A stretch of 64,000 nucleotides of DNA from Isochrysis galbana (GCA_018136815.1 CM030931.1:4470148-4534147); one strand, 5' to 3'; positions 50,942 to 61,855 are shown, numbered from the stretch's first letter. Translations and numbers: made by a program. The notes: a model not told the origin generated them from the letters alone.

Positions 50942-51807
50942 TAGGGACGGGCGCCAGGATTTCGGAAATTTTTTTCGAAATTTGGGCTCATTTTCCGAGC
51001 GTCGATCGTCGATTTCGTTCGAAATTTCGCGAAATTTGGGGCCGTCTAAGGGAGGGACATGGACACAATACCAAGGGGGGGAAGGGGGTCGATGGACAAT
51101 AAATATACTACTATTTGGGGGAGGGGTCGGGAATGACTGGCGCGAAATTCCCGACGCGTGACGCGCGACAAAACCGCGGCTTTTCACGTATCCTCCATCA
51201 TGAGTTGGAGTTGGTGGCTAGTGGAGGGAAAACCACTCTCAGCTTCCAGCTTGGTCGCGAGGTGTCCGTATTTCTTTTGCTTTGTCACCTAACTTCCGCG
51301 TCGTGTGAGCGCGTGTTTTTGTTATTGAAGTGCATGCTTGGAGGCGTGCGAATGAATTCGTTGTCCGATAAGCTCTAGTGTGCGCATTGAGCATTGATGC
51401 TCTGGTACCACCAACGTGACACGTGCTGAATGATGACAAGTGAGGTCTGACTCGTGGCTTGTAGTCTTGTAGTTTGTTTATCAGAGCGTAAATTACTGAA
51501 TCAGAGCAATGTATGTCGTTATAATAGATAATAGATATCTCACATCTTAATTAATACTTAAACTTAACATAAACACTAACACTTCATATTAATTATAATA
51601 GTTAACACTAACACTAGATATATATAGCATGCAGCGTATCGTCGATCGTCGATCGGCGTAAGTACACGAGTACACGTGTACACGTGAGCGCAACTCCACA
51701 TGTTCAACGCGAAATATTGTCGAAATTTGGGTGGGGAAACGCGAAATATTGGCGAAATGTCGAACGAAATTTGGGCAGGTCTCAAACGAAACTCTGGCCT
51801 GTCCCTA
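50942..51807. mobile_element. 866-bp hAT-type MITE with TIRs and 8-bp TSD
   Basis: Begins TAGGGACGGGC and ends GCCTGTCCCTA (11-bp inverted repeat, one mismatch), fitting YARNG. It is flanked by identical 8-bp CATATAGT (50934-50941 and 51808-51815). Subterminal regions hold multiple GAAATTTCG and GAAATTTGGG motifs at both ends. No transposase frame. Related but truncated sequence is at 28190-28355. Confidence 0.88.
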
Positions 51808-52059
51808 CATATAGTGTCGAGTGCGTCCTTTGACTTTGACGCCGGGGTGTTCTTGATGGACGCAACTGTCAACTGTAGCTGAGTTATCGCAGAAGATTGA
51901 AGATTGTCGCCGGGAGCTTATATTCGGCTTCGAGAAATTCGAGAACACTGAACATTGAGTACGAAGCGAAGGTCTTTAGCAGCATTGGTGCAGGCGGCGA
52001 TTTCGGCCTCAGCGGAGCTTTTTGGAAAATAATCTTGAGTTTGCGAGCGGATCGTATGA

Positions 52060-52330
52060 GATAGCGGCGGGTTCGAGGCAGGCTCGGAACGGCCCGGTCG
52101 CGACCGGCCCGTCGCGCCGCACGGCCACTTGAGACTTGAGGTGTTTCACCTCCAGGCGTCCAAGCGAGCGCTTGTTGACGTCAATCGAGGCCATGGCCCT
52201 GGGCGTCGGGCCGGGTCGAATCGAGGCATTCCTGCGGTGCGAGGGGCCAGGACGGGTTAGTACGAGTGTGTGCGACCCTCAAGAACCAGCGTGCGACCTA
52301 CTAGCTACTAGTGACCCCCCACCCTGCTCG
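52060..52330 (+). repeat. repeat shared with 17165-17395
   Basis: CGGTCGCGACCGGCCCGTCG, CACGGCCACTTGAG, GGCCATGGCCCTGGGCGTCG and GGGTTAGTACGAGTGTGTGC match the earlier copy with few changes; the frame for AMALGVG..RIE and LRCEGPG is intact in both. Fragment of a non-LTR element. Confidence 0.65.
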
Positions 52331-52584
52331 CGAGAGCTCTGGATTCTGCATGGCCACCACCTCCAGGCCATTCTTCGGCCGATCGCGGGCGATCGGACGT
52401 CGCGGAAGCTCCGCGTTTCTAATAGTGATGCGCCCCACATTCACCACTCCGATTCTCTCCCGTGAGCTCCCGCCTCAATCTCCCAAAATAGACCGCCACG
52501 CGCGGGGGAAGGGAGGGGGGTCCCTCACCGACGCCATTGCCCTTCGTGGGGCGGGAGGGGGTCGTTCGGAGGGGGGAGGGAGTT

Positions 52585-52676
52585 GCCGGGGCAGGTAGGG
52601 GGGGACCCTAAGGAATCCTTGGACACCCAGGGGAGGTGGGAAATAGTGGTTAAAATGAGTGAGTGACCGGGCTAGT
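52585..52676 (+). repeat. repeat end (ATGAGTGAGTGACCGGGCTA), inverted copy at 57876-57950
   Basis: GGAATCCTTGGACACCCAGG, GGAGGTGGGAAATAGTGGTT and AAAATGAGTGAGTGACCGGG form one block. The reverse complement appears at 57874-57940, and the last 25 bp also at 18003-18030. Probably a transposon terminus. Confidence 0.6.
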
Positions 52677-53234
52677 AGCTAGTAGTGAGAGCATCTTCAA
52701 CAGACCAAAGGGTAAGTTTATTCTTACCACTAGAAATGGGGCTGATCCATGAAGCGGGGCTTTTGCCGGACAACGAACCTCTATTATCTATTATTTTCTG
52801 GAGGATGAGGCGAGAGGGAGAGGAAAGGGACAGGAAGGGAGCAAGAAAGGAGAGAGAGAGAGAGAGAGTGTCCACAGTATGATTGAGAGGGGGCAGCAGC
52901 GGCCAGAGGGACGGACCCACTGTGTAGGTGCTGCGGGGGGAGGGAAGCGAGAGAGAGTAGGTGGGCCCCGGGCGCGGGCGGAGGAAGAAAGGAGCACACA
53001 CACACACGACGAGAGGTCCTCTCCGGCACAAAAGAGAGAAAGAGGGAGAGCGGTGGGAAGAAAGTGGGGCGAGGGAGAGGGGAGCGCACGCGGGGCAGTC
53101 GTCGCGGCGCCACCAGCAAGGGAGGAGGCAAGGGACGAGGGGAGGGGCCGCACCGCTGCCGCCCGTCGAGTACTATCCTGCTCTCGCTTGTCCTTACGCC
53201 GCCGGGCGTAGAGAGCAGTTCTGAACAGACTGAG
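52677..53234. other. leader region of the MORN gene, purine-rich
   Basis: 52805-53150 is strongly GA-rich with a GA run (52851-52868) and a CA run at 52996-53007. The hydroxylase-like gene at 22399 has a comparable GA tract upstream, so these may be promoter/5' UTR sequences. Confidence 0.4.
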
Positions 53235-54003
53235 ATGGAGGGAGAGTACACGGGCCATGTGAAGGAGGGCAAGATGCACGGAGTGGGCATCTGTGAGTAC
53301 ACTGACGGCTCACGCTACCAGGGCGACTGGAAGGCCGGCTTGAAGAATGGGAGCGGCACGCACTCGTTCGCAAGTGGCGACCAGTACGAGGGCGAGTGGG
53401 AGAACGGGTGGATGCATGGGCTTGGCGTCTACACCTGGAAGATTGGGGACAAGTACATCGGAGAGGTACGTTGGCGGCTGCAGTATGCACCCACAGCAGA
53501 CATCCATTGCATTCCCCTTGCAAGAGTCAGCGCCACAACTGTGCACTCCTTCGGCGATCTCCTCCCCAGGTGAATTTTGGCCGCATCCACGGTTTCGGCA
53601 CCTACACATGGCGGACAAACTCCAAGTATGTCGGATACTGGAAGGATGGCAAGATGCATGGGAAGGGCATCAAGACGGATCCACATGGGAATCTGTAAGT
53701 TCATGCGGCCACCATGCATGCTGCCGTCTGTCTGGCCCGAGCCGCCACGTAAGTGTGGCTGTGCTTCCTCGGTTCTGCCCTTCCGAACATCATCAACTTT
53801 CATCTGTATTTGCTGGTCACATTCCATGGATTTGCCTGTCTAGGTTTGATGGTGAATGGAGGGAGGGCAAACCAGTTGTAAAGGACGCACATAGTCATTC
53901 TCCGGATTTCCTGGCATGGCTCAACGATTCGGTAGGCGCTGTCACCGGTCCCCGCCGCAACAAAGAATACCAGAGAGTTTCCCAGAACGATGACGACGAA
54001 TAA
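53235..54003 (+). CDS. MORN-repeat protein
   Basis: Three exons (53235-53465, 53570-53694, 53844-54003) with GT-AG introns that keep frame; 171 aa. It starts MEGEYTGHVKEGKMHGVGIC. Successive MORN units are visible: YTGHVKEGKMHGVGICEY, YQGDWKAGLKNGSGTHSF, YEGEWENGWMHGLGVYTW, then (across intron 1) GRIHGFGTYTW, YVGYWKDGKMHGKGIKT and FDGEWREGKPVV. MORN arrays form beta-hairpin rods that bind membranes or scaffold proteins. The protein is little more than the array plus a C-terminal tail ending NDDDE. Small MORN proteins of this type are common in algae and in flagellar structures, but a specific role cannot be assigned. Confidence 0.88.
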
Positions 54004-54533
54004 TTATATGTGCTGAGAGCTGCTTAAAAGCATGCGATAGGAGAGGGACCATCGTTCTCATGCCGAGTGGGATCAGTCTAGGGTGGCGGTGGTGGTTGAG
54101 GGCGACTTGCACTGCACAGCTTACAGATTGTTCCCAAATACGCAATGCGATCATCCATGTGGTTCAAGGCCTCGTCGATAGCGATGTGGTCCCAATGCCC
54201 AACAGCCACACAACCCGAAATGTTATGTGCGACGGTCTACTGTGTCTGATGACCACCAGTCTACCTCAAACGGCCCATGGATAGTCTAAGGGAAGCGACC
54301 TGTCCGTGGCATGGCGGAGGTGGCCTTAGAGAGAATCCCCGACAGATAATCGACAACATTCATTCGTCCTAGCAAGCAGGCAACCGACAGCGCCTTGACC
54401 AAACTATATACTACTATATATATGGCATTCTGCATTGCATGCCACTGCCTAAATTTAAGATAAATCTTATCTGGGCACGGTGCGACAAGGACTCACATGC
54501 AGAGAGCGTGTGCTCTCTGGGACGGGAAGTTAC
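54004..54533. other. intergenic
   Basis: MORN gene 3' flank. TATATACTACTATATATATG near 54405 is an AT-rich simple stretch. No gene seen. Confidence 0.4.
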
Positions 54534-54740
54534 CCCCAACTATCGTTAGAACGATTGGGGCATGGAGCGCGCGCCGACTCCCTCGCTCTCTGCGCCGTCA
54601 TGGCCGCCGCCAGTGCAGGCGATGAGCCCATGGATACAGCGTTGTCGCCGAAGCGCCCGCGCGCAGGCGACCCACCCAGAAAAGTGCGCGCAAGTGAGCG
54701 CGCATACCGGCCCGTGAAGAGGACGAACGGCACAGCATAG
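54534..54740 (+). pseudogene. LINE ORF1 5' remnant
   Basis: The hairpin CCCCA-act-ATCGTT-AG-AACGAT-TGGGG (54534-54560) abuts ATGGAGCGCGCGCC (ATG at 54562), as at 16790-16811 and 33377-33400. The frame MERAPTPSLS continues only a short way. The parallel frame from 54600 (MAAASAGDEPMDTALSPKRP) ends at 54740. 5' end of a non-LTR element without the rest. Confidence 0.5.
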
Positions 54741-55646
54741 CAGCCAGAGCAGGCTGCACGGCATGTGAAAAAAGGCCACACGTATTGTGTATTGCGTCAC
54801 TCGTCACTCAACGAACTTTTCACTTTTCACTTTTCTTCATTTTTCATTGGCGCGACACCGCGGAGTGTGAGGATTGGTAACCTGCTAGAGTTCGACGTGC
54901 ACGAGCTCTACCCCTACCCACCACCGCTAGCGCCGTTTGTCAAGTGTGGACAAGTTGTGGGGAGAACGAACGCCCTTAGCCCTTACAGTCACAAGCGTGC
55001 AAGTGACAAGTGCTCCTTCCCCGCTCGCCTTACGCCTTACGGAAATCTATCGTTTCAAGCGCGACCGATCGTAGTTCCTGTCGAATGCTCAGACTAGGCA
55101 GGGAGGGAGAGTTGAGAGTTGAGGAGGGAGATTTAGGGAGGGAGAGTTAGGCTAAGTTAAAGTTAGGGAGGGAGGGGGTACCATGTTCGAGTAGAGCGCG
55201 TGGGGCAGTCGTAGGCGGGCCCATACCCATACCGAGTAGCGAGACGAGGGCTAGGGCTAGGTGTAGCATGGTCTTAGCGATGCAACGAGGGGACGAGATC
55301 GGAGGACACCTAATTGAGCGTACACCAATACACCAAGGCACATGGGGACTATGAGTCCCTTCTACTACAAAACTCCAGACAGGAAACCCTGCTCTTGCTC
55401 TTGAGCCCTGCAAAAACCCTGCTCCTGCTCTATTTTGGCCAAAATAAAGTACTCCTACACGATGGGAATACTTTAAACACTACAATACGAGATGAGTTGA
55501 GACGTTGAGACCGAGTCTCTGCAGGTTGATCGATCCCCCTCTCCGCGGCCGCTCGCGCCGACGTGAGGCATAAGGGGCGGGGGCAAGAGAGAGAGGGAGG
55601 CACAGTGCGAGAAGGGGTGTCAGCCGTCGTGAAGGAGAGCGTTGCA
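54741..55646. other. intergenic
   Basis: No gene. 55096-55180 repeats GGGAGGGAGAGTT(A/G)-type units. The end is the leader of the next gene. Confidence 0.4.
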
Positions 55647-57575
55647 ATGCCAGGCCCCACGCTCGTCATGGCGATCACGCTGCTCGCCAAAGGCAGGAAG
55701 CATACGGCCGTGGTCGACCCTACATGTGCTAACCAGACGGCTGCGCCGCTGCCCACGCAGAGCGAAGAGCGCATGAGTGTGCTGCTCAGGGAGCAGGCCG
55801 AGCTTGTGAGGCTGCAGAGCGAGCGCATCGCTGAGCTCGAGCGTAGGCTCGGCACTCTCGAGACGCCTCCTAAGGTCTCCACCGCCCCGTCAGCTCCGCC
55901 ACCTGCTGTACCAAGGCAGCAGGGTGCTTCCTTTGAAGAGCTTGCTGCGAGCGAAATGGGAGCATTTCACACGGTGGACGAGCATATCAGCAATGAAGGA
56001 CGACTGCAGACGTTGTTCAGCACCTCGACCGGTTCGCCGATCCGCGCGCTTGCACTTTCCCGCCACATGGTCTACAAGGGTTCCCCTCAGCTCGTGGCTG
56101 CAGCAGATGCAAAGAACAATTTGTGGATCTTCAACCGGTCCGGCGAACTCTTGGTGACAGCACCTCTGAGCCACACGCCCTCGGCTTCGGTGATTGCTTT
56201 GGCCTTTGGGCCGCGTGAAGACCCGTTTGTCGCCTCCGCTGGCACTGATGGCCAAATCCGCATTTTCAACCTGAGCTTGCCGTCTCGACCTTCCAGATCA
56301 ATGGTCAATAGGCTTGCCTCCACTACATCGCCGCCAAGCGATGAGAGTGCTCTTGCCGCGCTAACTTTGGACATCGTTTGCCATGTTCATCACGACAACA
56401 ATGCAGACGGCTCCGCGCCTCGTCGGTCGGGACCGCCGCCACCAATCGTTGGCATTGATGTGTACACGCGACGACGAAGAACGCAACTCCTCGTCATGGA
56501 CGCTCATGGCAGTCTCTTTGTCGTTGGACGTAATGGGAGCGTACATCGAAAACTTGAGATGGGCAGTCCAGTCACAGCGTTCGCCCGCAGCGGCACGATG
56601 ATAGCTGTTTCCACCAGCAGCGACCTCCTCGTGGTCGATATTTCCAAGGAAGAAACCACACCGCTCCCATGCGAGATCCCAAAGTTGATGGGTGCGAGCG
56701 TTGATGAATTAGGATTCGGCGAGATCACGGGGATGGCTTTTGACTTGGAGTTACCACAACTCCTCTATGCTGCGACAAGCGGCGGTGAGGTTCTGCTTTT
56801 CAACACTCGCACTCGTACAAAATTTAGATCTGGGCCGTCGGATGCTCCGCCAGTCACGAAACGGAGTTCATGCCGACTCGTTGAACGACTTCGGGGGCAC
56901 CAACCTTCAGCTCTAGCTATTGCAGCGGTTCGTGGCTACCTCTTTTCAGCCTCTCCATCGCTTCTAGTCGCTCACAATGTCAGTGGACTCTACTCCCGTT
57001 CTAAACAGGCTGCGCAAGCAGTGCTAGGTAGGCCGCTGGGCAAACACACACGTAGCAAAGCTGGAGCTACGGTCTTGGCTGCGGCGTCGCCCCTCGCTAC
57101 GGTGGCCATATCGTCGTTGCCACCCTCGCCACCCCTCCTTGCGCTTGCTTACGGTCCCAAGGGTACACTTACTCTGTTCAGCTCTCGTCTGCCCTACGAC
57201 AAGGAGAAGCCAAAGTGGTTATTGAACGGGCTCTTCAGCAGCCCGCTTCTCATGGGCATCGCCATAACTGCAGTCTTCTACAGCTTGATCAAGGCATGGC
57301 GTGCTGTCGCAGCTAGAAGCGCACCTGATATGGTAGGATATCCCGGTATGACGGGCTGTGACATGACAGAGATGTCTGGCCACTATGGTGGGAAGAATGA
57401 TGAAAATTTCGTGCGTGCGATGGCAATGGCCGATACTGGAAGACCGGTGCGCGGGCAGTCCTTGGGCCGTTTGCACGCCAAGCCCAGTGGCGCTCGGCAC
57501 CAAAGGGCTCATTACGGCATTAGTGGCATGAGCATGCGAAGGCAGTTTGAGCCAGCCCAGATGGATCTTCTCTGA
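55647..57575 (+). CDS. membrane-anchored beta-propeller-like protein
   Basis: Single exon; 642 aa from the first ATG (MPGPTLVMAITLLAKGRKHT). The hydrophobic start may be a signal peptide. A coiled coil follows: ERMSVLLREQAELVRLQSER then IAELERRLGTLE. Residues ~125-520 consist of repeated four-strand-like units, for example VIALAFGPREDPFVASAGTD then GQIRIFNLS, RRRTQLLVMDAHGSLFVVGR, GEITGMAFDLELPQLLYAAT then SGGEVLLFN, and LALAYGPKGTLTLFSSRLPY, typical of a WD40/quinoprotein-type propeller. A transmembrane helix near residues 532-552 (LLMGIAITAVFYSLIKAW) is followed by an ~80-residue tail with Met/Gly/His. Likely topology is a lumenal or extracellular propeller with a cytosolic tail. No named orthologue recognised. 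Confidence 0.75.
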   Translation: MPGPTLVMAITLLAKGRKHTAVVDPTCANQTAAPLPTQSEERMSVLLREQAELVRLQSERIAELERRLGTLETPPKVSTAPSAPPPAVPRQQGASFEELAASEMGAFHTVDEHISNEGRLQTLFSTSTGSPIRALALSRHMVYKGSPQLVAAADAKNNLWIFNRSGELLVTAPLSHTPSASVIALAFGPREDPFVASAGTDGQIRIFNLSLPSRPSRSMVNRLASTTSPPSDESALAALTLDIVCHVHHDNNADGSAPRRSGPPPPIVGIDVYTRRRRTQLLVMDAHGSLFVVGRNGSVHRKLEMGSPVTAFARSGTMIAVSTSSDLLVVDISKEETTPLPCEIPKLMGASVDELGFGEITGMAFDLELPQLLYAATSGGEVLLFNTRTRTKFRSGPSDAPPVTKRSSCRLVERLRGHQPSALAIAAVRGYLFSASPSLLVAHNVSGLYSRSKQAAQAVLGRPLGKHTRSKAGATVLAAASPLATVAISSLPPSPPLLALAYGPKGTLTLFSSRLPYDKEKPKWLLNGLFSSPLLMGIAITAVFYSLIKAWRAVAARSAPDMVGYPGMTGCDMTEMSGHYGGKNDENFVRAMAMADTGRPVRGQSLGRLHAKPSGARHQRAHYGISGMSMRRQFEPAQMDLL

Positions 57576-57871
57576 TACCTCTCCTTGGCGATCGAACGGG
57601 AAGCTACTCGGGAGGGTCCCAGGCTGGATGTCTGATCCAGGTGATTGCGCGTGTTGCCAGGGGGTGAAGGGGGTGCACGAAGGTGCCATGAGCAAGGCAC
57701 TAAGTCTCTCGTCGCCGGCAGTCTATAGTCTACAGGCGCCTTGGCTTTTTTGGAGAGCAGAGGAGTCACACAATATGTGTATCTATACCCTTATCCCTTA
57801 TTTCTTCTTTTGTAAAGTTCGAACGGCGATGTCGCACACATTAGTGCCTTCAAGATATACTAGCATAATAA
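57576..57871. other. 3' flank of the propeller gene
   Basis: Non-coding, ending at the inverted repeat terminus at 57874. Confidence 0.4.
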
Positions 57872-57873
57872 TA

Positions 57874-58345
57874 GCCCGGTCACTCACTCTTTTTAACCAC
57901 TATTTCCCACCTCCCCTGGGTGTCCAAGGATTCCGCAGGGTCCCCCCAAAACTACTTTTATAAGTAGGAGGCCAATGGGGGCCTCGCGTCCCCTTCTCTC
58001 CATCGTAGACACCCCCTGGGTGGGCCTGCACAACCACCCTCAGCCCCTGCCTACTGGCAGGGGCTGAGACATCTGCCCTGAGGCCTGACATCACATCTGC
58101 CCAGACTCTCGCCGAGCGCGCGCCGCGCGCCGCACGCATTCACCTGCACTGCCCCCTGATTGTACTGACCCCCCCACCAACACACCAACACTGAGCCACA
58201 GACCACCAAGGCCGCCGTAAGGGCACCCAGGGCCAGCGAGGCGATCGAGGGAGAGGCAGGAGAGGCCAAGGGCACTGCTGCCCCAGCCTCCACTGCCCCC
58301 TGAGCTGGTACTCTGGGGGGCCTGAGGGACCCCCCAGAGGGGGTC
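57874..58345 (-). repeat. GC-rich repeat block 1 with transposon-like end
   Basis: Starts with the inverted ATGAGTGAGTGACCGGGCTA-type end. It then has 'CTTTTATAAGTAGGAGGCCAATGGGGGCCTCGCG' and 'CTCAGCCCCTGCC..TGGCAGGGGCTGAG' (a hairpin, 58031-58068) and ends in repeat C sequence. The same order recurs at 58470-58890. Confidence 0.65.
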
Positions 58346-59075
58346 CATGGCGCGCGCAGGCATCACTCGCCCGCAAGAGAACGAAGAGAATAACGAAGAA
58401 AGAACGACAAAAAAACGACGCGATCCGGCCCGAAAAAAGGTAATACTACTAAATAAATACACACCCCAACCTACTTTTATAAGTGGGGGTCAATGGGGGC
58501 CTCGCGCCCCCCTCTCTCCATCGCGGACACCCCCCGGGGTGGGCCCGTACAATCAACCTCAGCCCCTGCCCTCTGTCTGGCAGGGGCTGGGCAATCATCA
58601 TCCTTGCCCAGACCCTTCGTGGGCGCGGGCCGCGACTCGCACTCCCACGCCCATACTGGGCCTGCCCTCGAGCTGACTCCCCCCCCTCCCCTGGTCGCCA
58701 GGCATACAGAGGCCACTGGGAGGCTCCAATGGCCAGCGTGGCAAGCGTGGGAGAGGCAGGGGGGGCCAGGGGCTGAGCCCCAGCCTCCACTGCCCCCTGA
58801 GCTGCCCTTGCTGGCCCTCTGGGAGCCCCCAAAGGCCCTCTGAGAGCAGGCCGTGGCGCGCCGCATGGCGACGCGCCGCAGGGAGAGGGGTGGAGGAGAA
58901 TGGAGAGAGGGAGAGGGGGGGTTTTGCATCCCCCCCGACCCCCGATGGGGTGCGGTAAGAAACGGGCCCCGTTTGCGTTAGCAAACGGGCGAAGGGGGGC
59001 GGCTGGCGACAGGAGGAAGAGAGGAAGGGAGTGGCTCAAGACGTCCTTGTGGCAGGTATCGGGGGGCGCAGTCAT
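58346..59075 (-). repeat. GC-rich repeat block 2 (repeat C copy, inverted)
   Basis: CTTTTATAAGTGGGGGTCAA, GGGGTGGGCCCGTACAATCA, CAGCCCCTGCC..GGCAGGGGCTG and then repeat C in minus orientation to 58890. It is followed by CGAACGGGGCC-type palindromic sequence (AAACGGGCCCCGTTTGCG, 58961-58978). Open frames on both strands here are repeat-derived. Confidence 0.65.
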
Positions 59076-59800
59076 TTATTTCTTCGAGGACTGCTCGCGG
59101 CGCGAGCTGTAAGGGCCGTTCTGCTTCTCGACGAGAGGTCCCTCCCCCCCCCCCGGTGTTTTCCCCCGGTGAGTCGCCCGACGTAGGTCGGTCCGCCTCA
59201 CTGGGTTTTCCCTCATTGTAGCTTGTGGAGAGTTATAATGGGAGCCGGGGGTTTGCGAGGGGGGAGATTTGAAGGGATGCATATGTGTATGTGTCTGTGC
59301 CACCACTTCAAGGCGTGCGGGCAGGTGCGTTGAGGGGTGTCGTGATAGTACCGGGCTAGTGGGAGTAGTGGTAGTGGTACTAACGCTCAGTTGTTTTATT
59401 ATTATTAAATAAATACACACCCTCGTTTGCGATATAAATTAGTGTAGGATGACACTTCACGCGACAGGCGGACACCGCGGAAGAGCGGCACCAAACGAGA
59501 ACGACTCAAAAGGCGGGGGCCGAGCCCCTCCGGGGTTGTTGAGTCGAGCTCGGGTAGCCCGAGACGTCTTCGCGTGTTGACCCGGAGATTTTCTTTTGCT
59601 TGCTCCTTTTCGTTTTCTTCGTTTTTCGTTTTGCATCTTGTCTTGTCATGTATCTCTTTTGGCGTCATAGCTTTTTGTTCTGGACCCCCGGTATCGGAGG
59701 GAGGAGGGACACCGGAGTCATTGGGCGGAGTGCTCTCTCGGGACTGATGTCTTCATCGAATCTGAAATGGTCAATTCTCTGTAAATTCTGAATTTCATCC
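59076..59800. other. intergenic
   Basis: No gene seen. AT-rich around 59390-59420; a T/C-rich stretch at 59590-59660. Confidence 0.35.
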
Positions 59801-60185
59801 GTGCTAAACAGCAAGGAAGCCAGGCAGCTCAGGGGGCAGTGGAAGCTGGGGCTCAGCCTCTGGCCTCTCCTGCTTCTCCAGCGCTTGCCTCGCTGGCTCG
59901 CTGGCCTTGGGTGCCCCCCACAGTCCCCTGTCTGCCTGATGACCGGGAGGGGGTGGGGAAGTCAGTGCAAGTGCAGGCCCATGCGCCATGCGGGCATAGG
60001 GAGTGCGAGAGTGCGAGTCCTGACCCGCGCCCACTGGGGGTCTGGGTCAGGATGTTGGATGCTCAGCCCATGCCAGGAGGCAGGGCATGAGAGTGACTGA
60101 TGGCCCTTCCCCGGAGGGGAGTTAGTGCCCGGTGAAGGGGGCGTAGAGCGCCCGCCCATTGACCCCCACTTATGAAAGTAGGTTC
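59801..60185 (+). repeat. GC-rich repeat block 3 (repeat C copy, direct)
   Basis: CAGCTCAGGGGGCAGTGGAA, CTCTCCTGCTTCTCCAGCGC and CTGTCTGCCTGATGACCGGG match copy 1 at 27790. It ends TTGACCCCCACTTATGAAAGTAGG, the inverse of the start of block 2, so blocks 2 and 3 face each other. Confidence 0.65.
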
Positions 60186-60410
60186 CTTTTGTTCTCCCCC
60201 TACCCGCAACAACGCATGTCGGCCCCGTTTGCTCAGTGGCTGCCCATGCTCTACCTACTTCCTCCACCTCTGATGTCCCCGTATCATGCAGAATGTCTTC
60301 TTTGCGACCTTGTTTGTGGCTCCCTAAGATATGCAACGTAAGTCTCAACATGCTCACGTACATACACACCTTGCACGGCACTCGCATCTGGCTCCACATG
60401 GTGGCAAATC

Positions 60411-61232
60411 TCACGAAATACAGCACCCACCATCGCCTGGGAATCCTGGAGCAGCGAGCTCACTTGGGGGGGGGCCGCACGCCTGCATCTCCTGCATCAG
60501 CTGAGCAACCTTGTCAGTATCGTTTGGGGTCTCTTCATAGGCCTCAATAATACGAGCAACCAAGGCTTGCTGCCGTTCGTACCGCGACCGATCCGCGGAT
60601 GAGAGTGATTCGTTCTTTTCCGCTAGAAAACGCGGAAACTCTGCGTGCAGAGTCTGCATGGGCTCGAGCATCACTTCCTTGGAGAGGAGCTGGCCCACAA
60701 GGCCGTCCAACAGCCCATCAATTGCCTCATCACTTGGTCCGGAGCCATTGCCATCGGCATCCTTGCTCCCACTGCTTGCACTGCCCTTCGTCCCACCCAG
60801 CAGACTATCTAATCCGCCATCCTCCCCATCGAGCCCAATCTCTTGAAGCTGTTGCGCCAGCATCTTCAGCATCGCTCCCTCTTCGTCGCCCTCGGCTTCG
60901 TTTGACTTCAAATTCTCCGCAGAGCGGGCCAGCGCTGCCAACGTCTCCTCAAGGCCAGCAAAGTCATCGACTTCCGGACGGGACGTTCCCTGGCCCATTT
61001 TGACCGTTTGCCGCTCGTCCGCCTTCTTCTGCTCGGATTCCTGAGGAGGCTTCTGGTAGGCTGTCTCAGCCTGCTCGCTGGATGGCTCACTTGATGTGGA
61101 CAGGTGTTTTGGACTCATAGTAGAAGCTTGTGAGTCTGGATCCGAGGCGGCACAGACGCTCCTTGCCAGACGCTCTTCCTCCTCGTCAAAGGCATCCATC
61201 TCGGCCAAGGCGGCACTGAGCAGGCTCTCCAT
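60411..61232 (-). CDS. PEX19: peroxisomal biogenesis factor 19
   Basis: 273 aa from ATG 61232, single exon. The N-terminus MESLLSAALAEMDAFDEEEE is the Pex3-binding acidic region; the first in-frame GTG upstream is not needed. The middle is charged and disordered, with the short amphipathic segment DFAGLEETLAALARSAENL. The C-terminal domain, LLDGLVGQLLSKEVMLEPMQ then TLHAEFPRFLAEKNESLSSA, RYERQQALVARIIEAYEE and VAQLMQEMQACGPPPSEL, is the helical domain that binds membrane-protein targeting signals. The protein ends GDGGCCIS, a CaaX box (C-C-I-S) for farnesylation, as in most Pex19 proteins. Pex19 is the cytosolic receptor and chaperone for peroxisomal membrane proteins. Length is typical. Confidence 0.93.
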   Translation of the reverse strand: MESLLSAALAEMDAFDEEEERLARSVCAASDPDSQASTMSPKHLSTSSEPSSEQAETAYQKPPQESEQKKADERQTVKMGQGTSRPEVDDFAGLEETLAALARSAENLKSNEAEGDEEGAMLKMLAQQLQEIGLDGEDGGLDSLLGGTKGSASSGSKDADGNGSGPSDEAIDGLLDGLVGQLLSKEVMLEPMQTLHAEFPRFLAEKNESLSSADRSRYERQQALVARIIEAYEETPNDTDKVAQLMQEMQACGPPPSELAAPGFPGDGGCCIS

Positions 61233-61855
61233 TGCCGCCCGCACAAGCCCGCGCGCCTCGACGTGATGAGAGGCGTGCGCGCGCGGGGCGTCCGTGCCCG
61301 TGTGCGTCCGTCTCCGTCACCGGCGCTCTATCTAGCTCCATAGACTATGGTAAGACTAGGGTAGAGGGTAGAGTATGCAGTACTCGTATTATGGACTATG
61401 GAGGTGATTAATTTTAGTGTAGTAGTAACAATTTTTATGGTTCGCGGTGTGCGACAAAGGGACGGGACGACGGGACTAGCGCTCACTCAAGACAGGACTC
61501 CCTGCCGCGGCAAGCGCAAGCACCCTACCCCATTTAAAAAACATCTGAAGATTCAGGCTACAGGCTACTACGGCTAGCTATAAAGGACCACGCACTCTCA
61601 CGGTGTCTCACGGTACCAAGCACCGACTCACGCCTCACGCCTCACGCCATCGTCTATACAGGCGAGAAGCGTTCAATCACCATCACCCCACCCCGCCATC
61701 AGGCCCGGATGCTCCGTCATACCGTCATATGACACTGGTTGAGGACCTGAGTATGATATCTCATACCTGATATCATATGATACTATGATAGTGTAAGTAA
61801 ACAACTGGCTATTATAATAGTAGCATAGTAGTAGTGCATAATGCATAATGTATAA
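61233..61855. other. intergenic
   Basis: No gene. 61745-61800 is rich in TGATATCATATGATAC-type fold-back sequence. Confidence 0.4.

Noticed and set aside
52784..53302. Long minus-strand frames upstream of the MORN gene
   Set aside because: Ser/Pro/Leu translations of the complement of a GA-rich tract.
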